Source: Nannochloropsis salina CCMP1776 (Eukaryota > Sar > Eustigmatophyceae > Eustigmatales > Monodopsidaceae). From it: a stretch of 64,000 bases of DNA. Positions 1-15,210 of this stretch are shown here, piece by piece. The notes under the pieces were generated by a model that was not told the DNA's origin, ran no database searches, and saw only the letters and a list, made by a program, of their open reading frames with translations. Position numbers and translations under genes: made by a program. The stretch's first letter is position 1. The number at the start of each line of letters is the position of its first letter. Location of the stretch: positions 146,245-210,244 of the forward strand of contig SDOX01000118.1 in NCBI GenBank assembly GCA_004565275.1. Direction: 5' to 3'.

Positions 1-2801
1 GGCGGGACGAGAAGACCGGGGAGTGGGACTTTCGGATGTCCTCGGGTGGGCTTGTTACGGCCTTGAAGGGGTCGCGGGAGGAGCTGAACGCGGTGTGGAT
101 CGGTTGGCTGGGGCAGGAGATACCAGAGGAGGACCGGGAGCAGGTGCGGGAGAAACTTCTGCGCGAGTACAACGCGGTGCCCGTCTTCCTCTCGGACGAG
201 CTGGTCAACAAGTATTACAACGGCTTCTCCAACGACGTGCTCTGGCCCCTCTTCCACTACATGCCCCTGCCCATTTACCAGTCCGAGGCGGGCTCCGACA
301 AGCGCTTCGACACGGTGCTGTGGGACGCGTACAAGGAGGCGAACGTGCTCTTCGCCGACGCGGTGGCGGCGATTTGGGTCGAGTCCGACTACATCTGGGT
401 CCACGACTACCACCTCATGTGGCTGCCCCTGGAACTTCGACAGCGCTTCAAGCACGCCAACATCGGCTGGTTCCTGCACACGCCCTTCCCCTCCTCGGAG
501 ATCTACCGCATCCTCCCCGTGCGCAAGCCCCTCTTGGAGGCCCTCCTGGCCTCCGACCTGCTCGGCTTTCACACCTACGACTACGCCCGCCACTTTCTCT
601 CGGCCTGCGCTCGGGTCCTGGAGGTGGATACCACCCCGCGGGGCCTGGAGTACGCCTCGCACTTCATGTCCCTGGGCGTCTTCCCCATTGGGATCGACCC
701 GGAGCACATCGCCCACATCCTCCAGCGGCCCGCGGTCCACGCGCGCATCGCGGAACTGACGGAAACCTTCGCGGGTCGAAAGGTGCTGCTGGGAGTTGAC
801 CGGCTGGACTACATCAAGGGCATGCCGCACAAGCTGCTGGCGCTGGAGCTATTCCTGACGCGACATCCGGAGTGGCGCGGCAAGGTGACGCTTATCCAGG
901 TGGGAGTGCCCTCGCGGACCGAAGTACCGGAGTACCAGCGGCTGTCGGAGCGCGTGAACGAGCTGGTGGGCAGGATTAACGGGACCTTCGGGAACCTGGA
1001 GTACGCCCCGGTGCACTACATCAACCAGAGCATCACGCAGGAGGAGCTGGTGGCGATCTACAACATGGCCGACGTGTGCCTGGTCACTTCTCTGCGGGAC
1101 GGAATGAACCTGGTCTCGTACGAATTCGTGGCCGCGCAGAGAGAGATGCCGGGCGTGCACCAGAAGGACGGGCCGGGGGTTTTGGTCCTCAGCGAGTTTG
1201 CGGGCAGCGCGCAGTCTCTGAGCGGGGCCATCCGCATCAACCCCTGGAACACAGAGGAGGTCTGCCACGCCATCCAGCAGGCACTCACACTCTCACGGGC
1301 GGAGCGGGAGATCCGGCAGCACAAGCTCTCCCGCTACGTCTCCGTGAACACGGCCTCCTCCTGGGCCAAGTCCTTCGTCGCGGAGCTGCGCACGGTCTGC
1401 GCCAACAAGCCGAACCTGTCCAAGCTCCCGCGCCTGCCGTTCGACCTCGCCCGCTCTGCTTACGAGCGGGCCAGGAACCGGCTCATCGTCGCGGACTACG
1501 ACGGTACCCTCACTCAGCTCCAGTCCGTCCCGCAGCTCGCCACCCCGTCGCCCTACATCACCAACCTGCTGGACTCCCTGAGCAAGGACCCGCGCAACAC
1601 GGTGGTGATCGTGTCGGGCCGGGAGAAGCGCTTCATGGACACGTGGCTGGGCAAGCTGAAGATGGCCTTGGCGGCCGAGTACGGCTTCTACTACCGGATG
1701 CCGGAGGAGGAGGAATGGCAGACCATGGCGCCGGAGGTAGACACGTCTTGGCGGGACATCGTTCAGCCCATCCTCGAGTACTTTACGGAGCGCACGCCGG
1801 GCACGTACATCGAGAAGAAGGAGTCGAGCCTGACCTGGCACTACCGGGACGCGGATCCGAATTTCGGGTCCTGGCAAGCCAAGGACATGCAGATCCAGCT
1901 GGAAGACGTGCTCTCGAACCTGCCGCTGGAGATCATCCAGGGGAATCGGATGGTGGAGGTGAGGCACCAGGGCGCGAGCAAGGGGATGGTGGTGGAAAGC
2001 GTCCTCCGGTACATGGCGGACCCGTCCCGGGGGGCGAAGAACTCGGACACGCCCCTCGACTTTGTATTCTGCGTGGGCGACGACCGGACCGACGAGGACA
2101 TGTTCCAGGTCCTGAAGATTTTGCGGGGGGAAGCGGCGCGTTTCACGGCCCCTTCGTCGGTAGGCGGGTCGCACCCTCTCTCGCACGGCGGCCTGACCCC
2201 CTTCTCCTCCCACGTGGGACCCGACCTCATCCCCTTGGACTCGATCCCGGGGGGCGGGCAGCCAGAGCTGCGGCCCGCGATTGCAACTCCACGGAGCGTG
2301 TCGACGCCCACGGCCGGGGACGGGCCCGGGCGGGAGTCGGCGTCGAACAGCGCGTTCACCGAGTCGCGCCCGAACCCGTCGGGGATGGAGCCGTCACAAG
2401 ACGCGCAGCAGAAACCCCCTGTCATTGGGGAGCCGTGCCGAAGGCAAGAGGATTCCCACGCTGAGAAGAAGGGCGGGAGGGAGATGTGTGAGGGCGGGCT
2501 GGAGAGTGGAGATCTCGCGAGCCCGAGCCTCGCCCCCCACATGGACCACCTGACGCTGGAGGACGAGGCTGTCACGGAGAATGCGCTGATGCTGAGCAGC
2601 AGGCCCTGCACCCCGAAGGGGGGGGTGAGCACTGGGATAGGGCGGGACATGCCGCTGATGGCCCGGGACGCGAAAGTCTTCACCGTGCATGTGGGAAACA
2701 CGTACAGTCAGGCCGAGTACCATGTTGAGAGCTTGCTGGATGTGCGCCGCCTGCTCCGAGATTTTGCCTCCATCAGCTTTCGACAGACAACGCGGAGGTG
2801 A
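1..2801 (+). CDS. Trehalose-6-phosphate synthase/phosphatase fusion, 5' end outside window
   Basis: The enzyme makes trehalose 6-phosphate from UDP-glucose and glucose 6-phosphate and then dephosphorylates it. The frame is open from base 3, upstream of the first ATG at 36, and already reads a conserved TPS segment (SGGLVTALKG), so the gene begins before the window. The TPS (GT20) half shows WVHDYHLMWLP near 400, RLDYIKG near 800 and DGMNLVSYEFV near 1100. The TPP (HAD) half begins with DYDGT at 1494-1508, followed by VVIVSGREK and GDDRTDED near 2075-2100. Between that last motif and the C-terminal VHVGNTYSQAEYHV block lies about 175 residues of low-complexity sequence (about 2148-2670), which is not typical of the family. 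The visible part is intronless and ends in TGA. Whether both active sites work cannot be judged without the missing N-terminus. Confidence 0.93.
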   Translation, partial: RDEKTGEWDFRMSSGGLVTALKGSREELNAVWIGWLGQEIPEEDREQVREKLLREYNAVPVFLSDELVNKYYNGFSNDVLWPLFHYMPLPIYQSEAGSDKRFDTVLWDAYKEANVLFADAVAAIWVESDYIWVHDYHLMWLPLELRQRFKHANIGWFLHTPFPSSEIYRILPVRKPLLEALLASDLLGFHTYDYARHFLSACARVLEVDTTPRGLEYASHFMSLGVFPIGIDPEHIAHILQRPAVHARIAELTETFAGRKVLLGVDRLDYIKGMPHKLLALELFLTRHPEWRGKVTLIQVGVPSRTEVPEYQRLSERVNELVGRINGTFGNLEYAPVHYINQSITQEELVAIYNMADVCLVTSLRDGMNLVSYEFVAAQREMPGVHQKDGPGVLVLSEFAGSAQSLSGAIRINPWNTEEVCHAIQQALTLSRAEREIRQHKLSRYVSVNTASSWAKSFVAELRTVCANKPNLSKLPRLPFDLARSAYERARNRLIVADYDGTLTQLQSVPQLATPSPYITNLLDSLSKDPRNTVVIVSGREKRFMDTWLGKLKMALAAEYGFYYRMPEEEEWQTMAPEVDTSWRDIVQPILEYFTERTPGTYIEKKESSLTWHYRDADPNFGSWQAKDMQIQLEDVLSNLPLEIIQGNRMVEVRHQGASKGMVVESVLRYMADPSRGAKNSDTPLDFVFCVGDDRTDEDMFQVLKILRGEAARFTAPSSVGGSHPLSHGGLTPFSSHVGPDLIPLDSIPGGGQPELRPAIATPRSVSTPTAGDGPGRESASNSAFTESRPNPSGMEPSQDAQQKPPVIGEPCRRQEDSHAEKKGGREMCEGGLESGDLASPSLAPHMDHLTLEDEAVTENALMLSSRPCTPKGGVSTGIGRDMPLMARDAKVFTVHVGNTYSQAEYHVESLLDVRRLLRDFASISFRQTTRR

Positions 2802-5437
<2,636 letters not shown>

Positions 5438-6259
5438 GCTAGTAAGCGCACGCTGCCCGCCTGGCATTAGGATTCGGCAGCAGCATTTCAGCTCGGGCAA
5501 ATATTCTATCCTATATATGTGCGATGTAGCTGGTGTGTCAAGAGGATTCTAAGCTTCAAGCCTTAAGGCCTGGGACGCGCACTGCGGCCCGCCCTTGTCT
5601 TTGTCCTGCTCAATAGTTCGTTTCGTCGTTTTATGCTGTCTGTCCCCGGCCTGACAGTTCGTGATGTTGTCGTGGAGAGAAAGAGCGTTTCTGTGTGTGG
5701 TGCCCGGTGACGTGCGATTTTGTGGAAGGATGAGAAAACGTCTGATATCGAAGAGCAGACGCACGAAGAAAATGAACCATTTCTGATGGACTGCCAGGGA
5801 AGAGAAAGCCATCGCCAAGGGCGTGGCGCTCGTCTATCCCAAAGCTACTCCTGCGGCTTCGTGATATGTCCCGTAACGTGATATCTTCTTTTTTCAATCT
5901 CCGTTCTGTGCAATTCATGCTCCTGACCTCAGGCATGGGATGCAAAAATCATCATACCCGTTCATTGGCAAAACTTCCGACCGCAATACCTCGCAATTCA
6001 TCTAACCGTGCTTCCCCGCAACACATGTATGGAATAAACCTTGAACTCTTTCCTTCACTGCGTGCATCATAGTGCCTGTAAAAGCCACCTCCGGACACGA
6101 CAAGTCCTAAGGCGCCGTATGTGGCGTAACTCTACTAGTTCCACCCTCCCCCTCGTCATCCTCAGGGACCTCCCCAAGGAAAGCCCCCGTAGGAGCACAG
6201 GGCCGGGGCCGGTGCGTCTCCTCCTGGCCCTGTTCTTCAAGAAGGACCTCGTAGGCACC
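5438..6259. other. Spacer between the two convergent GAPDH genes
   Basis: About 820 bp holds the 3' ends of both GAPDH transcripts. Short open frames are present on both strands but none has a family motif. No repeat or structural RNA was recognised. Confidence 0.5.
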
Positions 6260-7564
<1,305 letters not shown>

Positions 7565-8347
7565 TATTGGAGTGAGTAGCTTTTAGAAGCGAGAGAAGCG
7601 CTGTGAAAATGGTCGTTGAGAGGTATCTACATGCATGAGAGTGTCAGACGGACGAAAGAGGGCGAGGTATGTGCCATGCGTCACAAAGCCACAGAATCAC
7701 AATCTTCACAGGCCAATCTAAAAGGCCGCATATGAAAGCACTCTCAGGATCCATACGGTGTGTGAATGACCAAACTAGAGACTAGAAAGGTTGTCTTCTA
7801 CGACTGGTTTAGCGGCACGGGAGGATCCCCTTCGAATTCTCCTAGCTAGGAGCGCCACAAGCCCAGGGTAAAGGGTCAATCACGACATTAGGCATCCATG
7901 TGGCATCGCTCAGGCGTGTCCCAAAATATCAGTGCATCATGCGGGATTGCTTCCAAGATCCGGAGGATAGGGCATGGACGGGCTGTGAATCGAGTCCGTC
8001 CCGGGGGTGCAGCCGATGCATCTTGTGGAACAAGAGGGATATTCGACAGGAATAGGATGCGGGCGTCAACAACCCAGACACTGCGCCCTCCCCCACGGCC
8101 GCAAAAAACGCCCACGTCTACCACCAGGCTAGATCATAGCCCACACACCTCATGCTTCAGATGAAGGGCCAACAATCGACGCAGACTGGAAAAACTAGCG
8201 CTCTGACTAGTGTATCTTGACCGCCTGTTGAAGAACATAACAACACTCCGCTGCTGCGGAACATTCAACCCGAGCCGAGCCGCTCGCGCAAGTTAATTTT
8301 GGACTTTCTTCTTTACACGGCTCGAGTGAAGACTTTGGGGGCATGAA
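7565..8347. other. Intergenic region, promoter side of cytosolic GAPDH
   Basis: About 780 bp separates the GAPDH start from the Sec15 stop; both genes are on the minus strand. It should carry the GAPDH promoter and the Sec15 3' end. No coding exon, repeat or structural RNA was recognised. Confidence 0.45.
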
Positions 8348-11200
8348 TTATTCTCGTTCTTCTTGTAATTGTTTACGAAGAGATTTGATGTACTCAGCAG
8401 CCTTTTTTTTGTCCAGATACGGAAGATCAACACCCCTTCCCCCCCCGCCATGGCCTGCGCCTCCTTGTTGGTTCTTTACCTGGGCCAGGAGTCCCAATGG
8501 TTTGTATCTTTCCAGAATATTCACAAGATTAGCTGTTCGGATTTTAGGAAACACCCCTTCGCGAAGACTGGCATCGAGCATGAGGGTGTGAATGTCTTGA
8601 TGCAAGAGAGCGCCTAGGGTCTGATGGAGCTCAGCGAAGCACTCGCGGAGCTGGAGGACACCACAAGCGTCAGCGAAGGCTTCCAATGCAGCCACATCCA
8701 AGCTCAGATTATATAGTCCTGTCGTATTGACCGCCCGAACCTTGTGGGGGTTCAGAAGCGTGGCCAACATTACCGCGTGGATGTGAGTGCATGACGCAAA
8801 ATGCAGTCCGTCCCTGGCCTCCTTCGGCATGTACGTGAGGCACATGAAAGTCACCTGCAGGTAGCTGACGACATCTTCAACGTATGAACGTGCCTCGCTC
8901 GCCAGCTTGGTGGGCTCCCATTCGATGAAGCACATTCCCTCCAGCAGCTCGTCAATCTTTTTCTGGATCAGCTCATACACCAGGTGCTGTGCAGCAATGC
9001 TTGTATCCTCCAGCGCCCGGCGCCCTGCCCCCAATATTGCTGGGATACTCTTGGACGCGGCCTCCGTCGAATTGAAAAAATGCGCCGCTGCAGCGATCAG
9101 CATCGCCTCGAAGGCTGTGGTCACACGGGCCAGGGCCATGGCGTCGATGGAGACCTGGCAGGCCTTGGAGATGGGGATGTCCGCCGCCTTGCCACCGGCG
9201 CCCGCCAGTTCCTCGTCCAGGAGCCGGCGAACGGTGGCAAATCCCTTCTCTATCAATACGAGCAAGGTCGTCTCCATGGCCGCGGGATGCTGAAGCTGGA
9301 GCCCGTACAGAAAGCAGAGCGACGCGGTGCGGTAGAGCTCCCTGGAGAGGCGAGGGACCATTACAGAGAAAGGAAAGGCCCGGGGGTACCGGGACCCTCT
9401 ACCCGCCTTCGTGCCTCCCCTCCTGGAAGTTCTTCCGGTGCGATAGCCACGCATTGCCGCACTCCTCACCAGACTCGACTCCTCCGACTCGCCTCCCCGC
9501 CCCTCCCCTTGCTCCCCGACGTCCGCGCCGCCCTCCAGCACGTACGCGTTTTCCCAGTCCAGGCCGTAGGGGAGAACCAGCGACCGATACTCTTCCTCGC
9601 AAGTCACGCTCAAGGGCTGGAACTCCTGCTGCTCCAGCACCAGCCGACACCTGGCATCCACAGAGAGCTCCTCCGCGGCCTGAAATCCTTCGCGCAAGGG
9701 GCCTCTCAGTGTCTCCATCAGAGGGCGGGTATCAAACCGGAAACAGTCTTCCCCCAGTGTCGAGGCCAGGAGCAAGGCTGTCTGCTTAAGCTGCAGGAGG
9801 AGGGCGGGAGAGCGGGCCTCAGGCAAGGCGACCGTGGCCGCTATCACGGCTTCCAGCTGGGCGCACACGTCCCGCTGTAGCCCGCGCCACGCCTCCTCCA
9901 GTCTGAAGACAGGGATCAAGCCCCCTGGATGCTCTGTGGACCGAATGGCCGCGTGCTCGGTGACGAAGAAGCCCGCGTAGTAAGCCATGGCCTCCTGCAG
10001 TTGGGCGGCCCGCTCGTCCGGCCCCTCCCTCCCGGCCCCCGGGCTGGGTGCTCGCTCGGTGGCTGCGGCCGTGGAGGATGGGGCAGGGAGGGAGCCTCCC
10101 GAGGGCAGCGAGGCTTGTGGCAGGCGGTTATTGACGTAAAAGAGTTGGAGCTCGTCCAGGGCCCCCAGATGGGCGTGGATGTGAAGGGCTCGGTGCAGCG
10201 GGCCCAGGCTCTCGGCGAGGGAGGAGAGGGCATGCTGCTCGTCTCCTGCGGGGGCCTGCCGAAAGTAGGGCAGCGCCTGTAGTAGCTCGTCCTTCACCCA
10301 GGCGGAGAAGCTCGTGACTTGATTCGTTTGCCGCAGCAGCAGCTCGGCCGGCGTCGGAGCCAGTGACCGCGCATCCAACGCCCCGAGGGCCGGGGCCCCC
10401 AGAAAGCCCCCCAAGCCGGTTCCCGCGCATGCGGCCTGGCCGGTCAGGTAGCCCACGCACTTGCGCAACACGCCCTTGCCGATGCTGGTCGACTTGCCCC
10501 GAATGGCCACCAGCCAGTCGGACACGTCCTGCAGGGCCGAGGACTTCAGGCGGACGGCCAGCGCGGGGAGCCACGACTCCACGCGATCGACGAAAGGGTG
10601 CTGCACAGCCACCCTCAGCTGTTGGCTGATGCTGTCCAGGGTGCGCAGAGCCGGATAGTGCCGCCCTTCCTCGATTTGCTGCTTGGCTTTGGCCAGTAGC
10701 AAGGTGAGGTCGTGGCACTGTGCGGCTACCACCGCGGCGATCTGGATGTGCCGCTGGTCTGTCTTCTGCCGCTGGAGCTCGTTGCCTATCTTGAGCATGT
10801 CTTGGCCCGTGCGTTTGATATCCTCGTCGAAGAGAGAAATCTCTTCTTTCAGAGAAGCGGATCTGCTTTTGGCAGCCAGAAGCTCTTGCACGGACACTAG
10901 AAATTCAGAGTAGTACCGACTGCACACGCGCTCTATCTCCTCCTCCCTCCGTTCCTGAAATTCCGCCAAGCTACTTGGCAGCGATTTCTCCCATCCGCGC
11001 TGTCAAGGCGTCAAATGAGATGACGAGAGGGGAGCCAGAGGGATTTAGTTAAACAAGGGTCTCGAGCGCCCCATGCCTTGTTGAGAACTCACCTCCAGGG
11101 CGTTGCGAACACAGAGGGCAACCTGCTCCATCGGGCCAGTCACCGTCTCCAAAATTATGGATTCTATCCCTTCTCGCCGCCGCTCCTCCTCCAAGACCAT
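8348..11200 (-). CDS. SEC15: Exocyst complex subunit Sec15 (EXOC6-like)
   Basis: Sec15 is the exocyst subunit that in other eukaryotes binds the vesicle Rab GTPase and helps tether secretory vesicles at the plasma membrane. The long frame begins without an ATG; a short upstream exon supplies one. Exon 1 is 11200-11093 (ATG to GAG), then donor GTGAGT, acceptor TTGACAG, and exon 2 is 10999-8348; phase 0, giving 919 residues. The N-terminal helical region carries the family pattern IERVC.RYYSEF and a downstream HYPALRTL segment. The C-terminal half has the Sec15 pattern YVEDVVSYLQVTF, FPFSVMVP and NLSLDVAALEAF. A Gly/Glu/Arg-rich loop around 9375-9560 interrupts the middle. The gene starts 382 bp from a divergent SNARE gene. 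Assignment to Sec15 rather than another exocyst subunit rests on remembered family patterns. Confidence 0.85.
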
Positions 11201-11582
11201 GACTGCTGCTGTCGAATTACCCTCTGTTTCGATTGCGTCACAATTCGACGTGCGAAGGAAAACATGGGACAAAGACACCCGGACTCATCATGCTCCACCA
11301 GGGACTGACAGCAGTCATCAAGTCAAATTACTGCGGTAACGCGGGCACGGAACATCCATTCAAAAGTCACATCAATTACACCAATGTGAACTGTCGTGCT
11401 CGCCTATCGCACAACGCCTCAAGTAGGCGATGGGCTTGGGGCGGCGGCACGAGAAAGGGGCGAGCCCGGCAGACCGAAGGCGGGGGGCTCGGATCCGCCC
11501 CTGTGTGCTTCATTACGGAACAAGCACTACCTGAACCCACTCTGACCTTCTCATTGCGAATATTGACATTCAAGTGTCTCAT
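11201..11582. promoter_or_regulatory. Shared spacer, putative bidirectional promoter of Sec15 and SNARE genes
   Basis: The two start codons are 382 bp apart on opposite strands, so both promoters must overlap or adjoin here. I see no obvious TATA box near either start. Overlapping short open frames have no motif. The promoter role is inferred from layout only. Confidence 0.5.
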
Positions 11583-12992
11583 ATGGAGCCAAGAGAAGGG
11601 CCTGGAGATCCGAGGGGCAGCCACCGGGCAGGAATGGGGCAACAAAAGGTAAGCTTCTTTCAGTCCCTGATCAGACATCTCGTCCTTGACCTAGCTGACT
11701 GCTGCCCACCGAATGGGGCACAGGAACGTCACCAGTTCAAATCAAAAGACGAGCTGGACGCTTATCTGCGAGTCGCGCATGAGTCTGTGGCCATCGGGCG
11801 CGAGACCCTCACGGCCGTGGCGGGTCAACAGGAGGCCTTGGACCGCTCCGAGGCCGTTGTGGACTCCAACCTCTACGTCATTAAGAAGAGTGCTAGGACC
11901 TTGCGGGGCATGACATGGTGGGGATCTCTGCGGAATTATTTCTCTGAAGAGCCCGAGGCCCCGCGGCCCCGCACACCGACCTGGCTGGCAGATCGGCGCG
12001 CAGGCCTCCGGGGCCCGGGCCAGCAGGCAGGGGAACGGACAGAGGCCCATTCCAGCGATGCCCCCTTGTGGAGGGACCAACCACGGGACGGCTGCAGCAA
12101 TCCAGTCAAGGATGAACGTCAAGAGCTCTTCGCACGGAGGGTCAATGGCGAGACCGCTGACGCTCGCCTCAAACGGGCCCATGTGGCCGGGCAGGGCCCC
12201 CAGAGCCTGAGTGAGGTGGCGCGCATGCAGGACGATTACCTGGAGAGCCTGGGAAAGAGTCTGGACGAACAGCGAGGCATTGGGGGAACCTTGCATGAAG
12301 CCTTGAGAGAGCAAAGAGTGCAGGTAGACCGGCTGGAGGCGGGTAGCGAGGGGCTGGAGGACGCGACTCGGGCCGTGATCCGTAAGGCTGCCCGGGCATC
12401 TAGGGCCCGAGGAGGCTGGGGCGCAGAAAGGCCGAGGCTGTACAAGTTTGTAGCTTTTCGAGAAGTGCGGTCGGGACTCTTCATAAGCGTTGCCGGTGAG
12501 GAGCTCCGACTGCAGGAGCCGCACATGAGCAAAGCCTGCCAGTTTGCGGCCTACACGAGCCAGACCCTGACGGGCCTCCAGTCCGTTCTTTCCCGGAAAT
12601 GGCTTGGCCAGCACTGGATTTCTGGGGCTCTGGGTGTGCGAGGAACGGGTCTGGGGAAGAACGAGGAATGGGAGGTTGACTGGCGCCGACCTGAAGGCGC
12701 TTTCCTTCTGTCGTGCTCGGCCAACTGGGGTAGTGGCGGGTACTTGATGGCGTTCCCCAAAAAGGAGGAGACACTGGGACAAACGCTGGCTTACGATTTG
12801 CGCTTGGGTGGATACAATGGAGAAGAGCGAGGGAAGGCCGCGCTTTTTGAGATTGTTGACTGTGAGAACTACCGGACTACAGACGTGGTGACTGAAATTA
12901 TACAGAAGAAAACTCCGGCCGAGTTAGCCGCAGAGGAGGAGCGAAAGCGGAAGGGCTCTCTCATAAGCTTAGGGGCGTTGAGAATAGGGTAA
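11583..12992 (+). CDS. SNAP-25/29-like Qbc-SNARE with an extra C-terminal domain
   Basis: Qbc-SNAREs give two helices to the four-helix bundle that fuses vesicles with target membranes. A 75-nt intron (11649-11723, GTAAGC...CACAG) is a multiple of three and so hides inside the open frame. Exon 1 is 11583-11648 and exon 2 is 11724-12992, 444 residues. The first SNARE helix follows KDELDAYL and centres on GQQEALDRSEAVV; the second, after a Pro/Arg/Gly-rich linker, centres on EQRVQVDRLEAG. Both keep the glutamine where the ionic layer of SNAP-25 lies. Unlike SNAP-25 or SNAP-29, about 170 residues follow, rich in Trp, Gly and short beta-like segments, with no family I can name. There is no membrane span. 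An alternative start is the ATG at 11634. Confidence 0.8.
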   Translation: MEPREGPGDPRGSHRAGMGQQKVSFFQSLIRHLVLDLADCCPPNGAQERHQFKSKDELDAYLRVAHESVAIGRETLTAVAGQQEALDRSEAVVDSNLYVIKKSARTLRGMTWWGSLRNYFSEEPEAPRPRTPTWLADRRAGLRGPGQQAGERTEAHSSDAPLWRDQPRDGCSNPVKDERQELFARRVNGETADARLKRAHVAGQGPQSLSEVARMQDDYLESLGKSLDEQRGIGGTLHEALREQRVQVDRLEAGSEGLEDATRAVIRKAARASRARGGWGAERPRLYKFVAFREVRSGLFISVAGEELRLQEPHMSKACQFAAYTSQTLTGLQSVLSRKWLGQHWISGALGVRGTGLGKNEEWEVDWRRPEGAFLLSCSANWGSGGYLMAFPKKEETLGQTLAYDLRLGGYNGEERGKAALFEIVDCENYRTTDVVTEIIQKKTPAELAAEEERKRKGSLISLGALRIG

Positions 12993-13919
12993 TTTGTGTA
13001 AAAAATGCATGTAAAGGAATGTATACATGGCACATGGACGCTCCACTTCCGCGCATGCCTTCGTTATCCTTTCTTTGTTCCGATCCCCTGACGGTATGGG
13101 ATAATTGGGCACACTGACGCGTACATGGTCTAAGAAAGATTACATGACCAGCAAGGACACGACAGCGAACACATGCCCCGTCGTTCCCCCAGCACACCAG
13201 TCAGAGTCATTGTTGGGGCCCCGAGGCTTGGAGTGCACGGGACAGGGGCCTCGCGGGGTGGGCCGAATTTTGGCGAGCGGCGAGAAACGACTTCTTAGGG
13301 CTACCCATACTCGGCAAGCGCGAATTTCACGGCATCAGCACGCCTCCGGGAGCTCGCGGGCCGGACATTACAACGTTACATGCAGGTTTCGGTTGCGATG
13401 GGAGAGGAAGCATGATAGCTCGAGCCCGAACATCACTTAGGCTGGAGGCGGACAACGATGGGAGCGAAGGCGTGCATGGTTGTTTCGAAGCAGCGTCTGA
13501 GATCAAGCCTGAGGCCATGGAGCACCACATTGGCGCACCATTGCATGTTTCAGTATGAGTTCCTTGCAATTAATACAAGCTATTTTGAAAGATATATTCG
13601 AGGGTGCGGTAGGAGACCCTCGTCGTCGGGTGCGCCAGAAAGGGTGGGGGACGTGCGGCTGGCCACCGTGAAAGCCCTCCCTTGAACACGGCTGCATCTT
13701 ATACCACAGAACTTAACAATGTTGTTATCGAGGCTTGCTATGCGTCAGTTTTGGCCCCACGAGGCAAAATCGAAATCGTGCCATCGAAGGGATGAGGTGG
13801 ATAAATTTTATCGCCGAGAGACCTGAAGTTTTTCACTATGAGGAAGGGCTAACCGACATTCACGAACTCTATGTATCATATCGTGGACGTGCAGGAACTT
13901 ACTCGAATCTTCGTTAACC
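12993..13919. other. Intergenic region upstream of calmodulin
   Basis: About 930 bp with only motif-free open frames on both strands. It should hold the calmodulin promoter in its right part. No repeat or RNA gene was recognised. Confidence 0.45.
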
Positions 13920-14604
<685 letters not shown>

Positions 14605-15210
14605 CTATGATTCCATATCCGCGCGACTGGGAGCGAAAAATCAGGGAAGGAAACCACAAATGACGCAGATAAGGAGTTACGCGCTTGAAAGAGCATGGGG
14701 TCGAATCTAGACAGACGGGCGGTCAACGAGAAGCTGAAAGGAAGGTGACGTGAGGCATGGCGGGAAACGAAGCCCGAGCGCTTCTCCCGGGAGTATGGAA
14801 CAGTTTCGCAGTCTTTTAAGACCGGAAAGTGAGATGGGTGTTTTTGATCGCGGTATCGAGCTTGTACCTTTGGCTGACTTATTCATGGTTTTGGATCGAT
14901 CGAACTTCGGGGTAAATCGTAGGAATGCTATTCTATCCGGTGAGGTTACAAAAAAAGGGAGAAAAAAATGCAGCATGTCGATATTCCCTTCTCTTGTTTT
15001 CATTTTATCAAAATCAGCGCCACGCATAAGCGCGCTTTCTTATCACATCTGGATATGGTTGTGGGAGATCAACAAGCATATAATACTGTGGAATACACCA
15101 GGAACCTGCCGGAATCCGCCCCGACCGCTTTTTCAAATTTTCACTCGCATTCATCGTGAGGCTTTCTTCGTCACAAGTCTAATCCATCATAAATATCCGC
15201 ATGCATAGAT
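14605..15210. other. Intergenic region between calmodulin and the APH-HAD gene
   Basis: About 600 bp, AT-richer toward the right, with no recognisable coding or RNA motif. It holds the calmodulin 3' end and the promoter of the next gene. Confidence 0.4.
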
